This document shows positions 8,239 to 18,502 of a stretch of DNA of 64,000 nt, one piece after another (the stretch's first letter is position 1; each line of letters begins with the position of its first letter). The translations under genes and the position numbers were made by a program. Source of the DNA: DATFQI01 sp963816955 (GTDB lineage Bacteria > Actinomycetota > Thermoleophilia > Solirubrobacterales > Solirubrobacteraceae). The notes beneath the pieces were generated by a model that was not told the origin of the DNA, did not search any database, and worked only from the letters and a program-made list of their open reading frames with translations. The DNA lies in contig CAWFME010000006.1 of assembly GCA_963816955.1 (NCBI GenBank), positions 87,678 to 151,677 on the forward strand. The letters are read 5' to 3'.

Positions 8239-8760
8239 ATGCCTCCCGCCACCCGAACGCGCCGCCGCGCCCACGCCCCGGAGACCCCCGTCGAGGCCCG
8301 CGAGGGCGAGGTCCTGGTCTGGACCGACGGCGCCTGCCGCACCAACCCCGGCCCCGGCGGCTGGGCGGCGATCGTCGTCGCGGCCGGCCAGGAGAACTTG
8401 GAGCTCTCGGGCCACGCGCCGCAGACGACCAACAACCGGATGGAGTACACCGCGGCGCTCGAGGGCCTGCGCGCGCTGCCGGCCGGCAGCCGCGTCTGCA
8501 TCGTCACCGACTCGCGGCTGATGCTCGACTCGATGACCAAGTGGATCCACGGCTGGAAGCGCAAGGGCTGGAAGACGGCCGGGGGAGACCCGGTCAAGAA
8601 CCAGGACCTCGTCCAGGCGCTCGACGCCGAGCTCGCGCGCCACGAGTCGGTCCGCTGGCACTGGGTCCGCGGGCACGAGACGGGCGCCGAGCACGCCCAC
8701 AAGGCCCTCAACGACCGGGCCGACCGGCTCGCCGTCGCCGCGTCACACGCCGCCGTGTAG
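8239..8760 (+). CDS. rnhA: Ribonuclease HI
   Basis: RNase HI cleaves the RNA strand of RNA-DNA hybrids during replication and R-loop removal. The 173-residue protein carries the full active site: WTDGAC (Asp), NNRMEYTAAL (Glu), VTDSRLM (Asp), and NDRADRLA (Asp). TGGWAAIV-like sheet residues (NPGPGGWAAI) and the basic handle region WIHGWKRKGWKT are present. A 25-residue basic N-terminal tail precedes the domain. The gene is convergent with the helicase gene; a GGGCTC/GAGCCC hairpin (8774-8796) separates their probable stops. Confidence 0.93.
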   Translation: MPPATRTRRRAHAPETPVEAREGEVLVWTDGACRTNPGPGGWAAIVVAAGQENLELSGHAPQTTNNRMEYTAALEGLRALPAGSRVCIVTDSRLMLDSMTKWIHGWKRKGWKTAGGDPVKNQDLVQALDAELARHESVRWHWVRGHETGAEHAHKALNDRADRLAVAASHAAV

Positions 8761-8773
8761 GCCGCGCCGTGCA

Positions 8774-8796
8774 GGGCTCTGAGCTGCGGTGAGCCC
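8774..8796. terminator. Small hairpin between rnhA and the helicase gene
   Basis: A 6-bp perfect stem GGGCTC/GAGCCC with an 11-base loop lies between two convergent gene ends (rnhA stop at 8760, helicase stop near 8806). There is no T-run on either side, so termination strength is uncertain. Confidence 0.35.
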
Positions 8797-8805
8797 AGCA
8801 GGCGT

Positions 8806-11800
8806 CTAGCCGCGGCCGCGGCGGCCTGCCGCTCGGCCTCCTCGGCGAACGAGCAGAGCGCGTTGACCAGGCGCATCTGCTCGACCGTGTTGCAGCGCGC
8901 CCACAGCAGCCGCGGCGAGCAGACCACGACCGCCAGCGCGCGGGCGCGGGAGATCGCGACGTTGAGCCGGTTGCGGGAGAAGAGGAAGTCCATCCCGCGT
9001 GGCACGTCCTCGCCCGAGGACGCCGTCATCGAGAAGAACACCACCGGCGCCTCCTGGCCCTGGAACTTGTCGACGGTGCCGATCCGGGCGCCGCGGGGGA
9101 GCCGGCCGCGCAGGTGGCGGACCTGGGCGTTGAACGGCGTCACGACGAGGATGTCCTCGAGCGTCAGGTCGCGCTCCTCGCCGGCGGCGTCGGTGTAGCG
9201 GCCGCCGTCGAGCAGCTTCGCGACCTCCTCGGCGATCCGGTCGGCCTCCTCGGGTGCGCTCTGGCGGTTCTCGGCGTGCTCGACCTCGATCATCCGGACG
9301 CCGGAGCCCGACAGGCCGGGCGAGGCGACCGCCTGGCGCTCCATTCCCTCGACCGGCGCGAGCCGCCCGTCGTACATCGTGCTCGACACGAAGCGGCACA
9401 CGTCCGGGTGCATGCGCCAGGTGCGCTCCAGGAACACGCCCTCGGCCGGCGGGATCGTCTCGCGGTCGCCGAGCAGGTGCTCGAGCACGGAGACGCCCGA
9501 CCGCCGCGGATGGGTGCCCTGGCTCACGTGCGCGAGCTGCTGCGGGTCGCCGAGCAGGACCATCCCGTGCCCCGCGCCGGCGATCGCCAGCGCGTCGGCG
9601 AGCGCCATCTGGCCGGCCTCGTCGACGAACAGCACGTCGACCGAGTCGCGCAGCTCCTCGCGCGCCCACAGCCACGGCGTGCCCGCGATCAGGTTCACGT
9701 CGTCCCCGGGCGGGAACGCGGCCGCGTCGGCGGAGCGAGCTCACGTGCGTCGCTCTCGTAGACCGACTCCGGGTTGCCGCCGCCCGACTTCTTCAGCCCG
9801 CGGTACGCGGTGCCCGTCTCCGCCGCCGCGCGGCCGACCTCGTCGAGCAGGTTGGCGATCGCCTTGTGCGAGGTCGCGGCGACGCCGACGCGCTTGCCGG
9901 CGCGCAGCAGCTCGCAGATCAGCCGCGCGCCCGCGTAGGTCTTGCCAGAGCCGGGCGGGCCCTGGATGAACAGCGCCGAGCCGCCGAGGTTCACGACGCG
10001 CTCGCCGAGCGACTCGCCGCGCAGCCGCGGCGGCATCCGCAGCAGCAGCTCGAACGCGGGGCTCGGGCCCGAGATCGCCCCCGTGGCCTGCTCGGCGAGC
10101 CCGCGCAGCGCGGCCTGCTGGGCCGTCTGCGGGATCGGCTTGGGCGGGATCAGCGCGTTCGGCAGGGGCTTGTACAGCGACGCCTTGCCGCGCTTGAGCC
10201 ACACCAGGCCGGCGTCGTCGTCGATCCGCGGGATCTCGTAGCCGCGCTGGGTGACCGGGTCGACCGCGATCCCGGGCGTGAGCTTGTGCTGCTGGGGCGG
10301 GAAGCGCAGCGGGTGCAGGTAGGAGCGGTCGACCTCGCCGAGCGGCACGTCGTCGGCGGGCAGGAGGTCGCCGATCGCCTCCGCGTCGTCGTCGCGCAGC
10401 TCGCCCGCGGTGCGGCCCAGCCGGTCGAAGTACGCCCACCACTCGGGCCGCGCCTCGCGCCGGTGGTACTGCAGCAGGTCGGCGAGCAGCCGCCGGCCGG
10501 GGTCGCCGTCGTCCGCGAGCAGCAGGGCCTCGAGGCGCTCCACCTCGGCGTGGCGGGCGAGCTGCTGCGCGCTCGGCGGGGAGGGCGGCGCGGCGTCGTG
10601 GTAGCCGGTGCTGCCGCGCTCGGCGAGCAGCCAGTCGCGCAGGCCCTGCGTCGAGCGGCAGTCGTCGGCGTTGTAGTCGGCGATCGCCTCGAGCTTGGCG
10701 GCGTCGCGGGAGGCGAGGTACTCCTGGTAGGCGAGGATCGAGCCGCCCGCCTCGGTCACCTCGGCGTCGCGCTCGAACGGGTACATCGCCTCGACGGCCT
10801 TCAGCGAGTAGCTCTCGGTCCCGATCCGCAGCGCCTGGCGCACGATCGTGTAGAGGTCGACGAAGACCTTGCGCCGCAGCAGGTCGTCGACCTCGGCCTC
10901 GCGCGTGCCGTAGCGGGACATCAGCGCCTTCAGCGCGGTCGGCTCGTAGTGGTTGTAGTGGTAGACGTGCAGGTCGGGGTGGCGCTCGAGCCGCTCCGTG
11001 ATCCAGTCCACCCAGCGCTCGAACGCCGCCCGCTCCTGCACGCGGTCGTGCGCCCACAGCGGCTGGTAGCCGTCCTCGGTGAGCGAGCCGAACAGGTACT
11101 CGAGCCCCGCGGGTGGGGTGGGCCCGAAATACGGATCGCCCTCGATGTCGAAGAAGACGTCGCCCGCCGACGGCGGCGGCAACCGGCCGAAGCCGCGGCC
11201 GGGCGCGCCGGGGAGGCGCTCGTGCACCGGCACGTCGGAGTCGCGGCTGAGCACCTGCAGCCACGCCTGCTGGCGCAGCCCGGCGAGCGACGGCGCGGAG
11301 ATCCCCGGCACGGAGACGCCCGACGGCACGTCGGCCAGCTCGGTCACGCGCCGGATGCCGGCCGCCTCGAGCTTGATCGCCTGCGCGCGGGTGATGCCGG
11401 CGACCAGCGACAGGTGGTCGTCCGCGCGCCGGCGGTCGCGGCAGCGCGCCCACCAGTCGCAGTAGGCGCAGTGCTCGACGGGGTACGGGTACGGCGGCGG
11501 CGCGCCCTTGCGGTAGGCCTGCAGGGTGGTGAAGAAGCGGCCCTGCACGCGGTCGGCGTACGCCTGGAAGTCGCGCGGGCGGAACGAGCGCGTCTCATCC
11601 GTGCCGAGCACCACGTGCACCCGCTCGGGCGCGGCCCCCTGCAGCTGGGAGACCATCGCCGCGTAGAACAGCAGCTGGAAGATCACGTACGGCTTGGGGT
11701 GCGTGGCGAGCTTGGCGTCGGCGGGCTCGTAGGAGTAGGGCCCGAGCTCCGACGGCACGCGCACCTTGAGCAGGAAGTCGGCCACGCCCCGCCAGTTGCC

Positions 11801-12115
11801 CGCGGTGAACGCCGCCTGGTGGATCACGTCGGGGCCGGCCCGCATCGCCTCGATGGTCGCCTCCGCGGCGCCCTCGCCGGGCGAGATCGCCACGACCTCG
11901 AGCCCGCGCTCGCGCAGGCTCGCCAGGTGCGCGCGCTCGTGCTCGCGGCCGCGCTCGGCGATCAGCTCGGCGTCCGGGCGGGGGATGCGCTCGAGCAGGA
12001 TCTCGCCGCGCGCGCGGGCCAGGTCCAGCGCTGTGCGGTGCTCGCAGGCGAGGAAGTTGTTGAGGTCGCTGGGTGAGAGGAGGAGGCGGCCGCCGCGCTG
12101 CAGCATCGCGTACAT
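8806..12115 (-). CDS. TM0106-type RecB-like nuclease fused to an SF1 DNA helicase (frameshifted in this sequence)
   Basis: Order of parts: an N-terminal PD-(D/E)XK nuclease with an iron-sulfur cysteine set (FLACEHRTALDL, then CAYCDWWARC); an RNase-H-like exonuclease region starting FFDIEGDPYF; and a Upf1/AAA_11-AAA_12 helicase with IQGPPGSGKTYAGAR (Walker A), VDEAGQM (Walker B), LLGDPQQL and RLNVAISRARALAVVV (motif VI). The total is about 1100 residues. The reading frame breaks once near 9730: one missing base joins ESDARELA to AAAFPPGDDVNLIAG. The end is also unclear: the motif-bearing frame runs on antisense through rnhA to 8181, whereas a one-base shift in the Ala-rich end gives a stop at 8806, next to a hairpin. 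A DNA repair or RNA-DNA processing role is likely. Confidence 0.8.
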
Positions 12116-12163
12116 CTTCGCGGCGGCGGGGAACTGGTGCGGCGCGGCCGGTGTAACACGGGC

Positions 12164-12349
12164 ATGCGCGCCCCACTCGTCCTGCTTCTCGCGGCCGTGC
12201 TCGGGCCGGCCGTTCCCGCCACCGCCGGCGGGCCGTCCACCACCGTGTGGGTGCTCCTGGTGACCGGCGCGCTCGGGCTCGCGGCGCTCGTCGCCCGCGG
12301 CGCGGCGTCCGCGCTCGGCCGTCGAGGGGGCTCCGCGCCCGCCGGTTGA
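12164..12349 (+). CDS. Small membrane protein of unknown function
   Basis: This 61-residue protein has a signal-like N-terminal helix (residues 3-20, ending PATAGG) and a second hydrophobic helix (about 28-45), followed by a basic tail. I do not recognise the family. It lies between the divergently read helicase gene and the ECF sigma gene, 47 bases upstream of the latter, and could be co-transcribed with it. Confidence 0.45.
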   Translation: MRAPLVLLLAAVLGPAVPATAGGPSTTVWVLLVTGALGLAALVARGAASALGRRGGSAPAG

Positions 12350-12396
12350 GGCGAGCCGGGTTGCTTTCGCGGCCGGGTGGGCGTGGAATCGGCGGT

Positions 12397-12948
12397 GTGA
12401 CGATCGAGGTCACCGATGCCGATCTGGCCGCCCGTGCGCGCTCGGGAGACGACCGGGCCTTCGGGATGCTCGTCGAACGCCATCAGACCGTCGCCTTCCG
12501 GACCGCCTACGTGATCTGCGGCAACGCCGCGGACGCGGAGGACGCGGCCCAGGACGCGTTCATCAAGGCGCGCGCCGCGATGGGCCGCTTCCGCGCGGGC
12601 GCGCCGTTCCGGCCGTGGCTGCTGACGATCGTCGCCAACGAGGCGCGCAACCGGCGGCGCTCGGCCGGGCGCCGCTCGGCGCTGGCGCTGCGAGCGGCGG
12701 TCGAGCCGGTCGCGCCGGTGCCGCTGCCCGAGGCGGCCGCGCTGGCGGGCTCGGAGCGGCGCGAGCTGGCGCAGGCGCTGTCGCGGCTCGGGGCCGACCA
12801 CCGCGAGGTGATCGTCCTGCGCTACCTGCTCGACCTCTCCGAGGCGGAGTGCGCCGCCGCGCTCGGCTGCCGCCCCGGGACGGTCAAGTCGCGGCTGTCG
12901 CGGGCGCTCGGGCGCCTGCGCCTGGAGCTGGAGGGCTCGCATGCCTGA
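12397..12948 (+). CDS. ECF-family RNA polymerase sigma factor
   Basis: This 183-residue protein has the two-domain layout of extracytoplasmic-function sigma factors. Region 2 spans about 10-80 (LVERHQTVAFRTAYVICGN, then EDAAQDAFIKA). Region 4 is near the C-terminus (LGADHREVIVLRYLLDLS, with helix-turn-helix CRPGTVKSRLSRALGRLR). The linker is Ala/Arg-rich. The GTG at 12397 is chosen since it opens right before the conserved acidic N-terminus (TIEVTDADLAARA). The stop overlaps the next gene by 8 bases, which is the usual arrangement with an anti-sigma gene. Confidence 0.88.
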   Translation: MTIEVTDADLAARARSGDDRAFGMLVERHQTVAFRTAYVICGNAADAEDAAQDAFIKARAAMGRFRAGAPFRPWLLTIVANEARNRRRSAGRRSALALRAAVEPVAPVPLPEAAALAGSERRELAQALSRLGADHREVIVLRYLLDLSEAECAAALGCRPGTVKSRLSRALGRLRLELEGSHA

Positions 12949-13711
12949 GCTCGAGCTCCAGCTCCGCGCGCTCGCCGAGGAGGCCGTCTGGCCGGCCACG
13001 CCGGACCTCGCCGCGGCGGTGGCCGCTGCGCCGCGCGGTCGCCGCGCCGGCCTGGGGCGCGCGGCAGCGCGGCTGCGCATCCGCCCGCGCCGCGCGCTGG
13101 CCGTGGTGCTCGCGGCGCTGCTGCTCGTGCCGGCGGCTGCGGTCGCCTTCCCCGGCGCGCGCGACGACGTGCTCGAGTGGCTCGGGCTGCGCGAGGTCGA
13201 GATCCGCCGTGTGCCCGCCCCGCCGCCGGGGACGCGCCCCGAGCTCGAGCCCGACCTGGGCCGGGTGGTCCCGCTCGCGCAGGCGCAGCGCGAGGCCGGC
13301 TTCGCGGCCTTCCTCCCGGCCGCGCTCGGCGAGCCCGACCGCGTCCGCATCCTGGGCCAGCGGGTCTCGCTGATCTACGCGCCGCGCGACGGCCTGCCGA
13401 GGCTCGACGGCATCGACGCCGGGCTGATCCTCACGCAGTCACGCGGCGGGATCCGCGGCGTGTACCTCGAGAAGCTCCTGCTCGGGGGGACGGACGTCGA
13501 GCGCGTCGAGGTGCGCGGCCGGCTCGGAGCGTTCATCTCCGGCGGGGAGCACGCCTACCTCTACGAGACGCCCGACGGGCAGGTGCGCGAGGACCGTCCG
13601 CTGCTGGCCGGCCCGACCCTGGTCTGGACCGGGAGCGGCCGCGTGTACCGCCTGGAGGCCGCCGCTCCGCGCGATAAAGTCCTGCAAATCGCCAGTTCGG
13701 TCGCGCCCTAA
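12941..13711 (+). CDS. Probable membrane-anchored anti-sigma factor
   Basis: The 256-residue protein has a short cytoplasmic N-terminus (about 1-50), one membrane helix (about 51-70, ALAVVLAALLLVPAAAVAF) and an outer domain. The first 40 residues (MPELELQLRALAEEAVWP) would contact the sigma factor encoded directly upstream with an 8-bp overlap. No zinc-binding anti-sigma HxxxCxxC is present. The outer domain resembles a DUF4367-like or sensor domain with repeated beta strands (GQRVSLIYAPRDGLPRLDG). The call rests mainly on topology and coupling to the sigma gene. Confidence 0.65.
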   Translation: MPELELQLRALAEEAVWPATPDLAAAVAAAPRGRRAGLGRAAARLRIRPRRALAVVLAALLLVPAAAVAFPGARDDVLEWLGLREVEIRRVPAPPPGTRPELEPDLGRVVPLAQAQREAGFAAFLPAALGEPDRVRILGQRVSLIYAPRDGLPRLDGIDAGLILTQSRGGIRGVYLEKLLLGGTDVERVEVRGRLGAFISGGEHAYLYETPDGQVREDRPLLAGPTLVWTGSGRVYRLEAAAPRDKVLQIASSVAP

Positions 13712-13750
13712 GGGGACAGGCCATTTAGGTAAGGGGACAGGCCCCTTAGG
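13709..13750. repeat. Two tandem copies of a 21-bp palindromic element (TAAGGGGACAGG...)
   Basis: Two adjacent 21-base units, 13709-13729 and 13730-13750, both begin TAAGGGGACAGGCC and end TTAGG. The second is a perfect inverted repeat, TAAGGGG / CCCCTTA around ACAGG. The first unit starts with the stop codon of the anti-sigma gene. A third copy occurs near 26651-26671. The hairpin could act as a terminator or be a dispersed REP-like repeat. Confidence 0.7.
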
Positions 13751-13802
13751 TCGGCGTGAATGCCCGATGTAAGAGGCCCGGCTCAGCACGAAGATGCTTT
13801 CC

Positions 13803-14141
13803 ATGCGAGCCACCGACACACTCAAGAAGCTGCTCGGGCCGACGCAGGATTTCGAGGCCGCGAGCCCCGACGTGACCATCCGCTACGCGCGCCCGGACGA
13901 CGCCCTCGCGCTGATGGACCTGGCGGACCTGGACTCCAGCCGCGCGCCCGACGGGATCGTCGTGGTCGCCGAGGTCGGCGGCCGGCTCTGGGCCGCGCAC
14001 TCGCTCGACGACGGCCACGCGGTCGCCGACCCGCTCCGCCCGACCGGCGAGCTGGCCTTCCTGCTCGCCGAGCGCGCCCGCCAGCTCTCGGGCGCCGCGC
14101 GCCCGCCCCGCCGCCACGTGCGCACCCTCCAGGCGGCCTGA
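13803..14141 (+). CDS. GNAT-like hypothetical protein (short)
   Basis: The protein is about 112 residues (ATG 13803; an in-frame ATG at 13794 adds three). Residues 25-85 (VTIRYARPDDALALMDLADL, then GIVVVAEVGGRLWAAHSLDD, then AVADPLRPTGELAFLLAERA) resemble the first half of GNAT acetyltransferases that are common as small proteins in Thermoleophilia. The acetyl-CoA binding motif A (R/Q-x-x-G-x-G/A) is not present, so enzymatic activity is doubtful. It is followed by a strong hairpin. Confidence 0.55.
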   Translation: MRATDTLKKLLGPTQDFEAASPDVTIRYARPDDALALMDLADLDSSRAPDGIVVVAEVGGRLWAAHSLDDGHAVADPLRPTGELAFLLAERARQLSGAARPPRRHVRTLQAA

Positions 14142-14152
14142 CGACGATCGCG

Positions 14153-14189
14153 GCGGCGGCTGCCCCGGAGCCTTTGGGGCGGCCGCCGC
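14153..14189. terminator. Bidirectional hairpin between convergent genes
   Basis: A GC-rich stem of about 13 pairs with one mismatch (GCGGCGGC-TGCCCC against GGGGC-GGCCGCCGC) encloses the 9-base loop GGAGCCTTT. It lies between the end of the GNAT-like gene and the end of the leftward hybrid kinase, so it can serve both. Confidence 0.6.
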
Positions 14190-14220
14190 TCCGCACCCCG
14201 GAGCGGGTGCGGGCTCGAAC

Positions 14221-15747
14221 TCAGTCGCCGTCGAGGACCTCGCGCACCTTGCGCGCGAGGGAGGCCTGCGAGAACGGCTTCTCGATGAACGCCGTGCCCG
14301 CGCGGATGATGCCGTGGCGGAAGACGGCCTCGTCGGAGTAGCCGGACATGAACAGCACCCGCAGGTGCGGGAACAGCGCCGTCAGCCGCTCCGCCAGCGC
14401 GCGCCCGCCGATGTCGGGCATCACCACGTCGGTCAGCAGCAGGTCGACGCCGCCGGGGTGCTCCTCGCAGAGGTTCATGGCGGCGTCGGCATCGGGCGCC
14501 GAGAGCACCTCGTAGCCGCAGCCGCCGAGCATCAGCTGCACCAGCTCGCGCACGCTCTCGTCGTCCTCGACGACCACGATCGTCTCAGTGCCCCGCTCCG
14601 AGCCGGGCTCCTCGGCGCTGTCGGCCGACTCGACGGGGAGGTCGCTCGCGGGCAGGTAGATCTTGAACGTGGTGCCGCGGCCCTCCTCGCTGTAGACGAA
14701 GATCGAGCCGCCGCTCTGCTTGACCACGCCGAAGACGGTCGCGAGCCCGAGGCCCGTCCCGCCGCCGCCGCCCTTCGTGGTGAAGAACGGCTCGAACAGG
14801 TGCTTGCGCACCTCCTCGCTCATGCCGGACCCCGTGTCGCTGATCGACAGCAGCACGTGCGGGCCGGGCGTGACCTCGCCGTGCGTGGCGACGTAGCTGG
14901 CCTCGAGCTCGACGTCGGCGGTCGTGACCGTCAGCCGCCCGCCGCGCGGCATCGCGTCGCGCGCGTTGGCGGCGAGGTTGAGCACGACGCGCTCGATCTG
15001 GGCGCGGTCGGCCTCGACCGCCGACACGCGCTCGGCGAGCTGCACGGTGACCTGCACGTCGTCGCCGATGATGCGCTCGAGCATCGGGCCCATCCCGCCC
15101 ACGATCTCGTTGATGTCGACGGCCTGCGGGCGCAGCACCTGTCGGCGCGAGAACGCGAGCAGCTGGCGGGTGAGCGCGGTCGCCTGCTCGGCGGCGTGCT
15201 CGATCTCGTCGAGCGGCTCGCTCGCGGTGGGGTCGGCGCGGAGGATCGCCGCATACCCCGAGATCACCGTCAGCAGGTTGTTGAAGTCGTGCGCCACGCC
15301 GCCCGCCAGCCGCCCGACGGCCTCCATCTTCTCGGCCTCCGCGAGCCGCTCCTGCATCTCGCGGCGCTCCGTCACGTCGCGCGAGACGACGAGCGCCGCG
15401 TCCCGGCCCTCCCAGACGATCCGGCCCGCGCTGATCTCGACGTCGATGATCGAGCCGTCGCGGCGCCGGTGGCGCCACGTCTCCGGCCGGTGGGAGCCGA
15501 CGGACCCCTGGCGAAGACTTCGCAGCAGCGCCTCGACCTCGTCGGCTGGTCGGATCTGCGTGATCTTCATCGCGAGGAACTCCTCGCGGCTCCAGCCGTA
15601 GTGGCGCACGGCGGCGTCGTTGACCGCGAGGAACTGCAGCGTCGGGGCGTCGTAGACCCACGTCGGGACCGGGCTGGCCTCGAACAGCATGCGGTAGCCG
15701 GCATCGCTGCCCAGGGTGTCGCGCTTCTGTTCTCCGATCCCTGCCAC
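14221..15747 (-). CDS. PAS-domain hybrid histidine kinase with C-terminal receiver
   Basis: This cytoplasmic 508-residue protein lacks membrane segments. Order: PAS (about 15-130, YRMLFEASPVPTWVYDAP), HisKA with phosphoacceptor AHDFNNLL (about 155), HATPase_c with N box LNLAANARDAM, G1 DTGSGM and G2 GTGLGLATVFG, and then a receiver domain (390-508) with VVEDDESV, phosphorylation site LLTDVVMPD and the conserved Lys in FIEKPFS. This is the family of PAS-HisKA-REC hybrids that feed a phosphorelay. No separate output regulator is adjacent, so its partner is elsewhere. Confidence 0.9.
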   Translation of the reverse strand: MAGIGEQKRDTLGSDAGYRMLFEASPVPTWVYDAPTLQFLAVNDAAVRHYGWSREEFLAMKITQIRPADEVEALLRSLRQGSVGSHRPETWRHRRRDGSIIDVEISAGRIVWEGRDAALVVSRDVTERREMQERLAEAEKMEAVGRLAGGVAHDFNNLLTVISGYAAILRADPTASEPLDEIEHAAEQATALTRQLLAFSRRQVLRPQAVDINEIVGGMGPMLERIIGDDVQVTVQLAERVSAVEADRAQIERVVLNLAANARDAMPRGGRLTVTTADVELEASYVATHGEVTPGPHVLLSISDTGSGMSEEVRKHLFEPFFTTKGGGGGTGLGLATVFGVVKQSGGSIFVYSEEGRGTTFKIYLPASDLPVESADSAEEPGSERGTETIVVVEDDESVRELVQLMLGGCGYEVLSAPDADAAMNLCEEHPGGVDLLLTDVVMPDIGGRALAERLTALFPHLRVLFMSGYSDEAVFRHGIIRAGTAFIEKPFSQASLARKVREVLDGD

Positions 15748-15825
15748 GCTCCGGGGTCCCCTTCCCTCCGAAAGCCGGTCAAGGGAGCGTACCGGGGACG
15801 CGCCGGGCTGCTATTGCACGGTGGC

Positions 15826-17187
<1,362 letters not shown>

Positions 17188-17193
<6 letters not shown>

Positions 17194-17205
17194 CCGGGGC
17201 TAGGC
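17188..17205. terminator. Perfect palindrome holding both convergent stop codons
   Basis: GCCTAGCC-GG-GGCTAGGC is an 18-bp palindrome. It contains the TAG of the decarboxylase (17191-17193) and, on the other strand, the TAG of the hydroxyacid oxidase (17200-17202). It may be a compact bidirectional terminator; there is no T-run. Confidence 0.4.
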
Positions 17206-18480
17206 CGTGACGCGCTCGGCCGCGGCGGTCAGGCTCTCCGGCCCGATGCCCGCGACCGACGAGCAGCCGGCCAGCCCCATCGTGAGGTCGAAATCGGCCT
17301 TGAAGTTCTGCAGCACCTCGCGCACGCCGGCCTCGCCCGCGATCGCCAGCCCGTAGGCGTACGGGCGCCCGAGCCCGACCGCGGTCGCGCCGAGGGCGAG
17401 CGCCTTGAACGCGTCCGCGCCCGAGCGCACCCCGGAGTCCAGGACGATCGGGATCCGCCCGTCGACCGCGGCGGCGATCCCGGGCAGCGCCTCGATCGTC
17501 GAGGTCGCCCCGTCGACCTGGCGGCCGCCGTGGTTGGAGACCACGATGCCGTCGATGCCCTCGTCGATCGCGCGGCGCGCGTCGTCGGGGTGCAGGATGC
17601 CCTTGAGCAGGATCGGCAGCTTCGTGCGCTCGCGCAGGAACGGCAGGTTCTCCCAGGTCAGCGAGGGCCGCGAGTAGATCCGCGTGAACGTCTGCACCGC
17701 GGCGCGCGCGTGGCCGGAGCGCAGGCTCGGCACGAACCCGTCGGGGTAGGCGCGCGTGAGCTGCACGAGCGTGCGCAGCGCGGACGGCGTCGGCTTGGGC
17801 TGCTCGTCCTTGCCGAGCACCACGGGCTCCTCGGCGATGATCCGCCGGAACACCGGGTCGCTCGTGTACTGCGCGATCCCCTTGCCGCGCAGGAACGGCA
17901 GGTAGGCGATGTCGAGGTCGCGCGTGCGCCAGCCGAGCATCGTCGTGTCGAGCGTGATCACGATCGCCTCGCAGCCGCACCCCTCGGCGCGCTCCACGAA
18001 GCTGGCCACGAGGTCGTCGTTCGTGGACCAGTAGAGCTGGAACCAGCGCGGCGAGTCGCCCAGCTCGCGCGCGCAGGCCTCCATCGGGCGCGAGGCCTGG
18101 TTGGAGAAGATCATCGGCACGCCCTCGGCGCGGGCGGCGCGCGCCACCGCCAGGTCGGCCTCGTCGTCGACCATCTCCAGCACGCCGACCGGGCAGAGCA
18201 GGAAGGGGGAGTCGAGGCGGCGGCCGAGCAGCTCGATCCCCGTGTCGCGCTCGGACACGTCGCGCAGCATCCGCGGCACGATCCGCCGGCGGTCGAAGCC
18301 CTCGCGGTTGGCGCGCACGGTGGCGCCGGTGCCGGCGCCGCCGGCGATGTAGGCGTAGGCCTCGGCCGGCATCGCCTTGCGGGCGCGCGCCTCGAGCTGG
18401 GTGGCGTCGGTGGGGACGCGCGGCCGCCGGCCGCTGACGCCGGCGCGGTAGATGGCGGTCTGGCGGAGGACTCCGAGCAT
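17200..18480 (-). CDS. FMN-dependent alpha-hydroxy-acid oxidising protein (lactate monooxygenase/dehydrogenase-like)
   Basis: The 426-residue enzyme matches the FMN-dependent 2-hydroxyacid dehydrogenase family (TIM barrel), which oxidises L-2-hydroxy acids such as lactate. Seen: YAYIAGGAGTGATVRANR near the N-terminus, WFQLYWSTNDD, ITLDTTMLGWRTRDL, LPILLKGIL (active-site Lys), IVVSNHGGRQVDGATSTIEA (catalytic His) and DSGVRSGADAFKALALGATA (FMN phosphate). The long insert between strands 4 and 5 (positions near 200-260) resembles lactate 2-monooxygenases. There is no membrane or cytochrome b2 domain. An upstream ATG at 18498 is also possible. Confidence 0.88.
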   Translation of the reverse strand: MLGVLRQTAIYRAGVSGRRPRVPTDATQLEARARKAMPAEAYAYIAGGAGTGATVRANREGFDRRRIVPRMLRDVSERDTGIELLGRRLDSPFLLCPVGVLEMVDDEADLAVARAARAEGVPMIFSNQASRPMEACARELGDSPRWFQLYWSTNDDLVASFVERAEGCGCEAIVITLDTTMLGWRTRDLDIAYLPFLRGKGIAQYTSDPVFRRIIAEEPVVLGKDEQPKPTPSALRTLVQLTRAYPDGFVPSLRSGHARAAVQTFTRIYSRPSLTWENLPFLRERTKLPILLKGILHPDDARRAIDEGIDGIVVSNHGGRQVDGATSTIEALPGIAAAVDGRIPIVLDSGVRSGADAFKALALGATAVGLGRPYAYGLAIAGEAGVREVLQNFKADFDLTMGLAGCSSVAGIGPESLTAAAERVTA

Positions 18481-18502
18481 CGCCCGGACTCCTACCACGT
18501 TC

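Noticed and set aside
8181..8805. Helicase C-terminus extending antisense across rnhA
   Set aside because: The frame remains open by GC bias, but past about 8810 there is no helicase-family sequence, and rnhA on the other strand is complete.
14314..15825. Upstream extension of the PLP decarboxylase
   Set aside because: The open frame is antisense to the hybrid histidine kinase; the family N-terminus starts at 15826.
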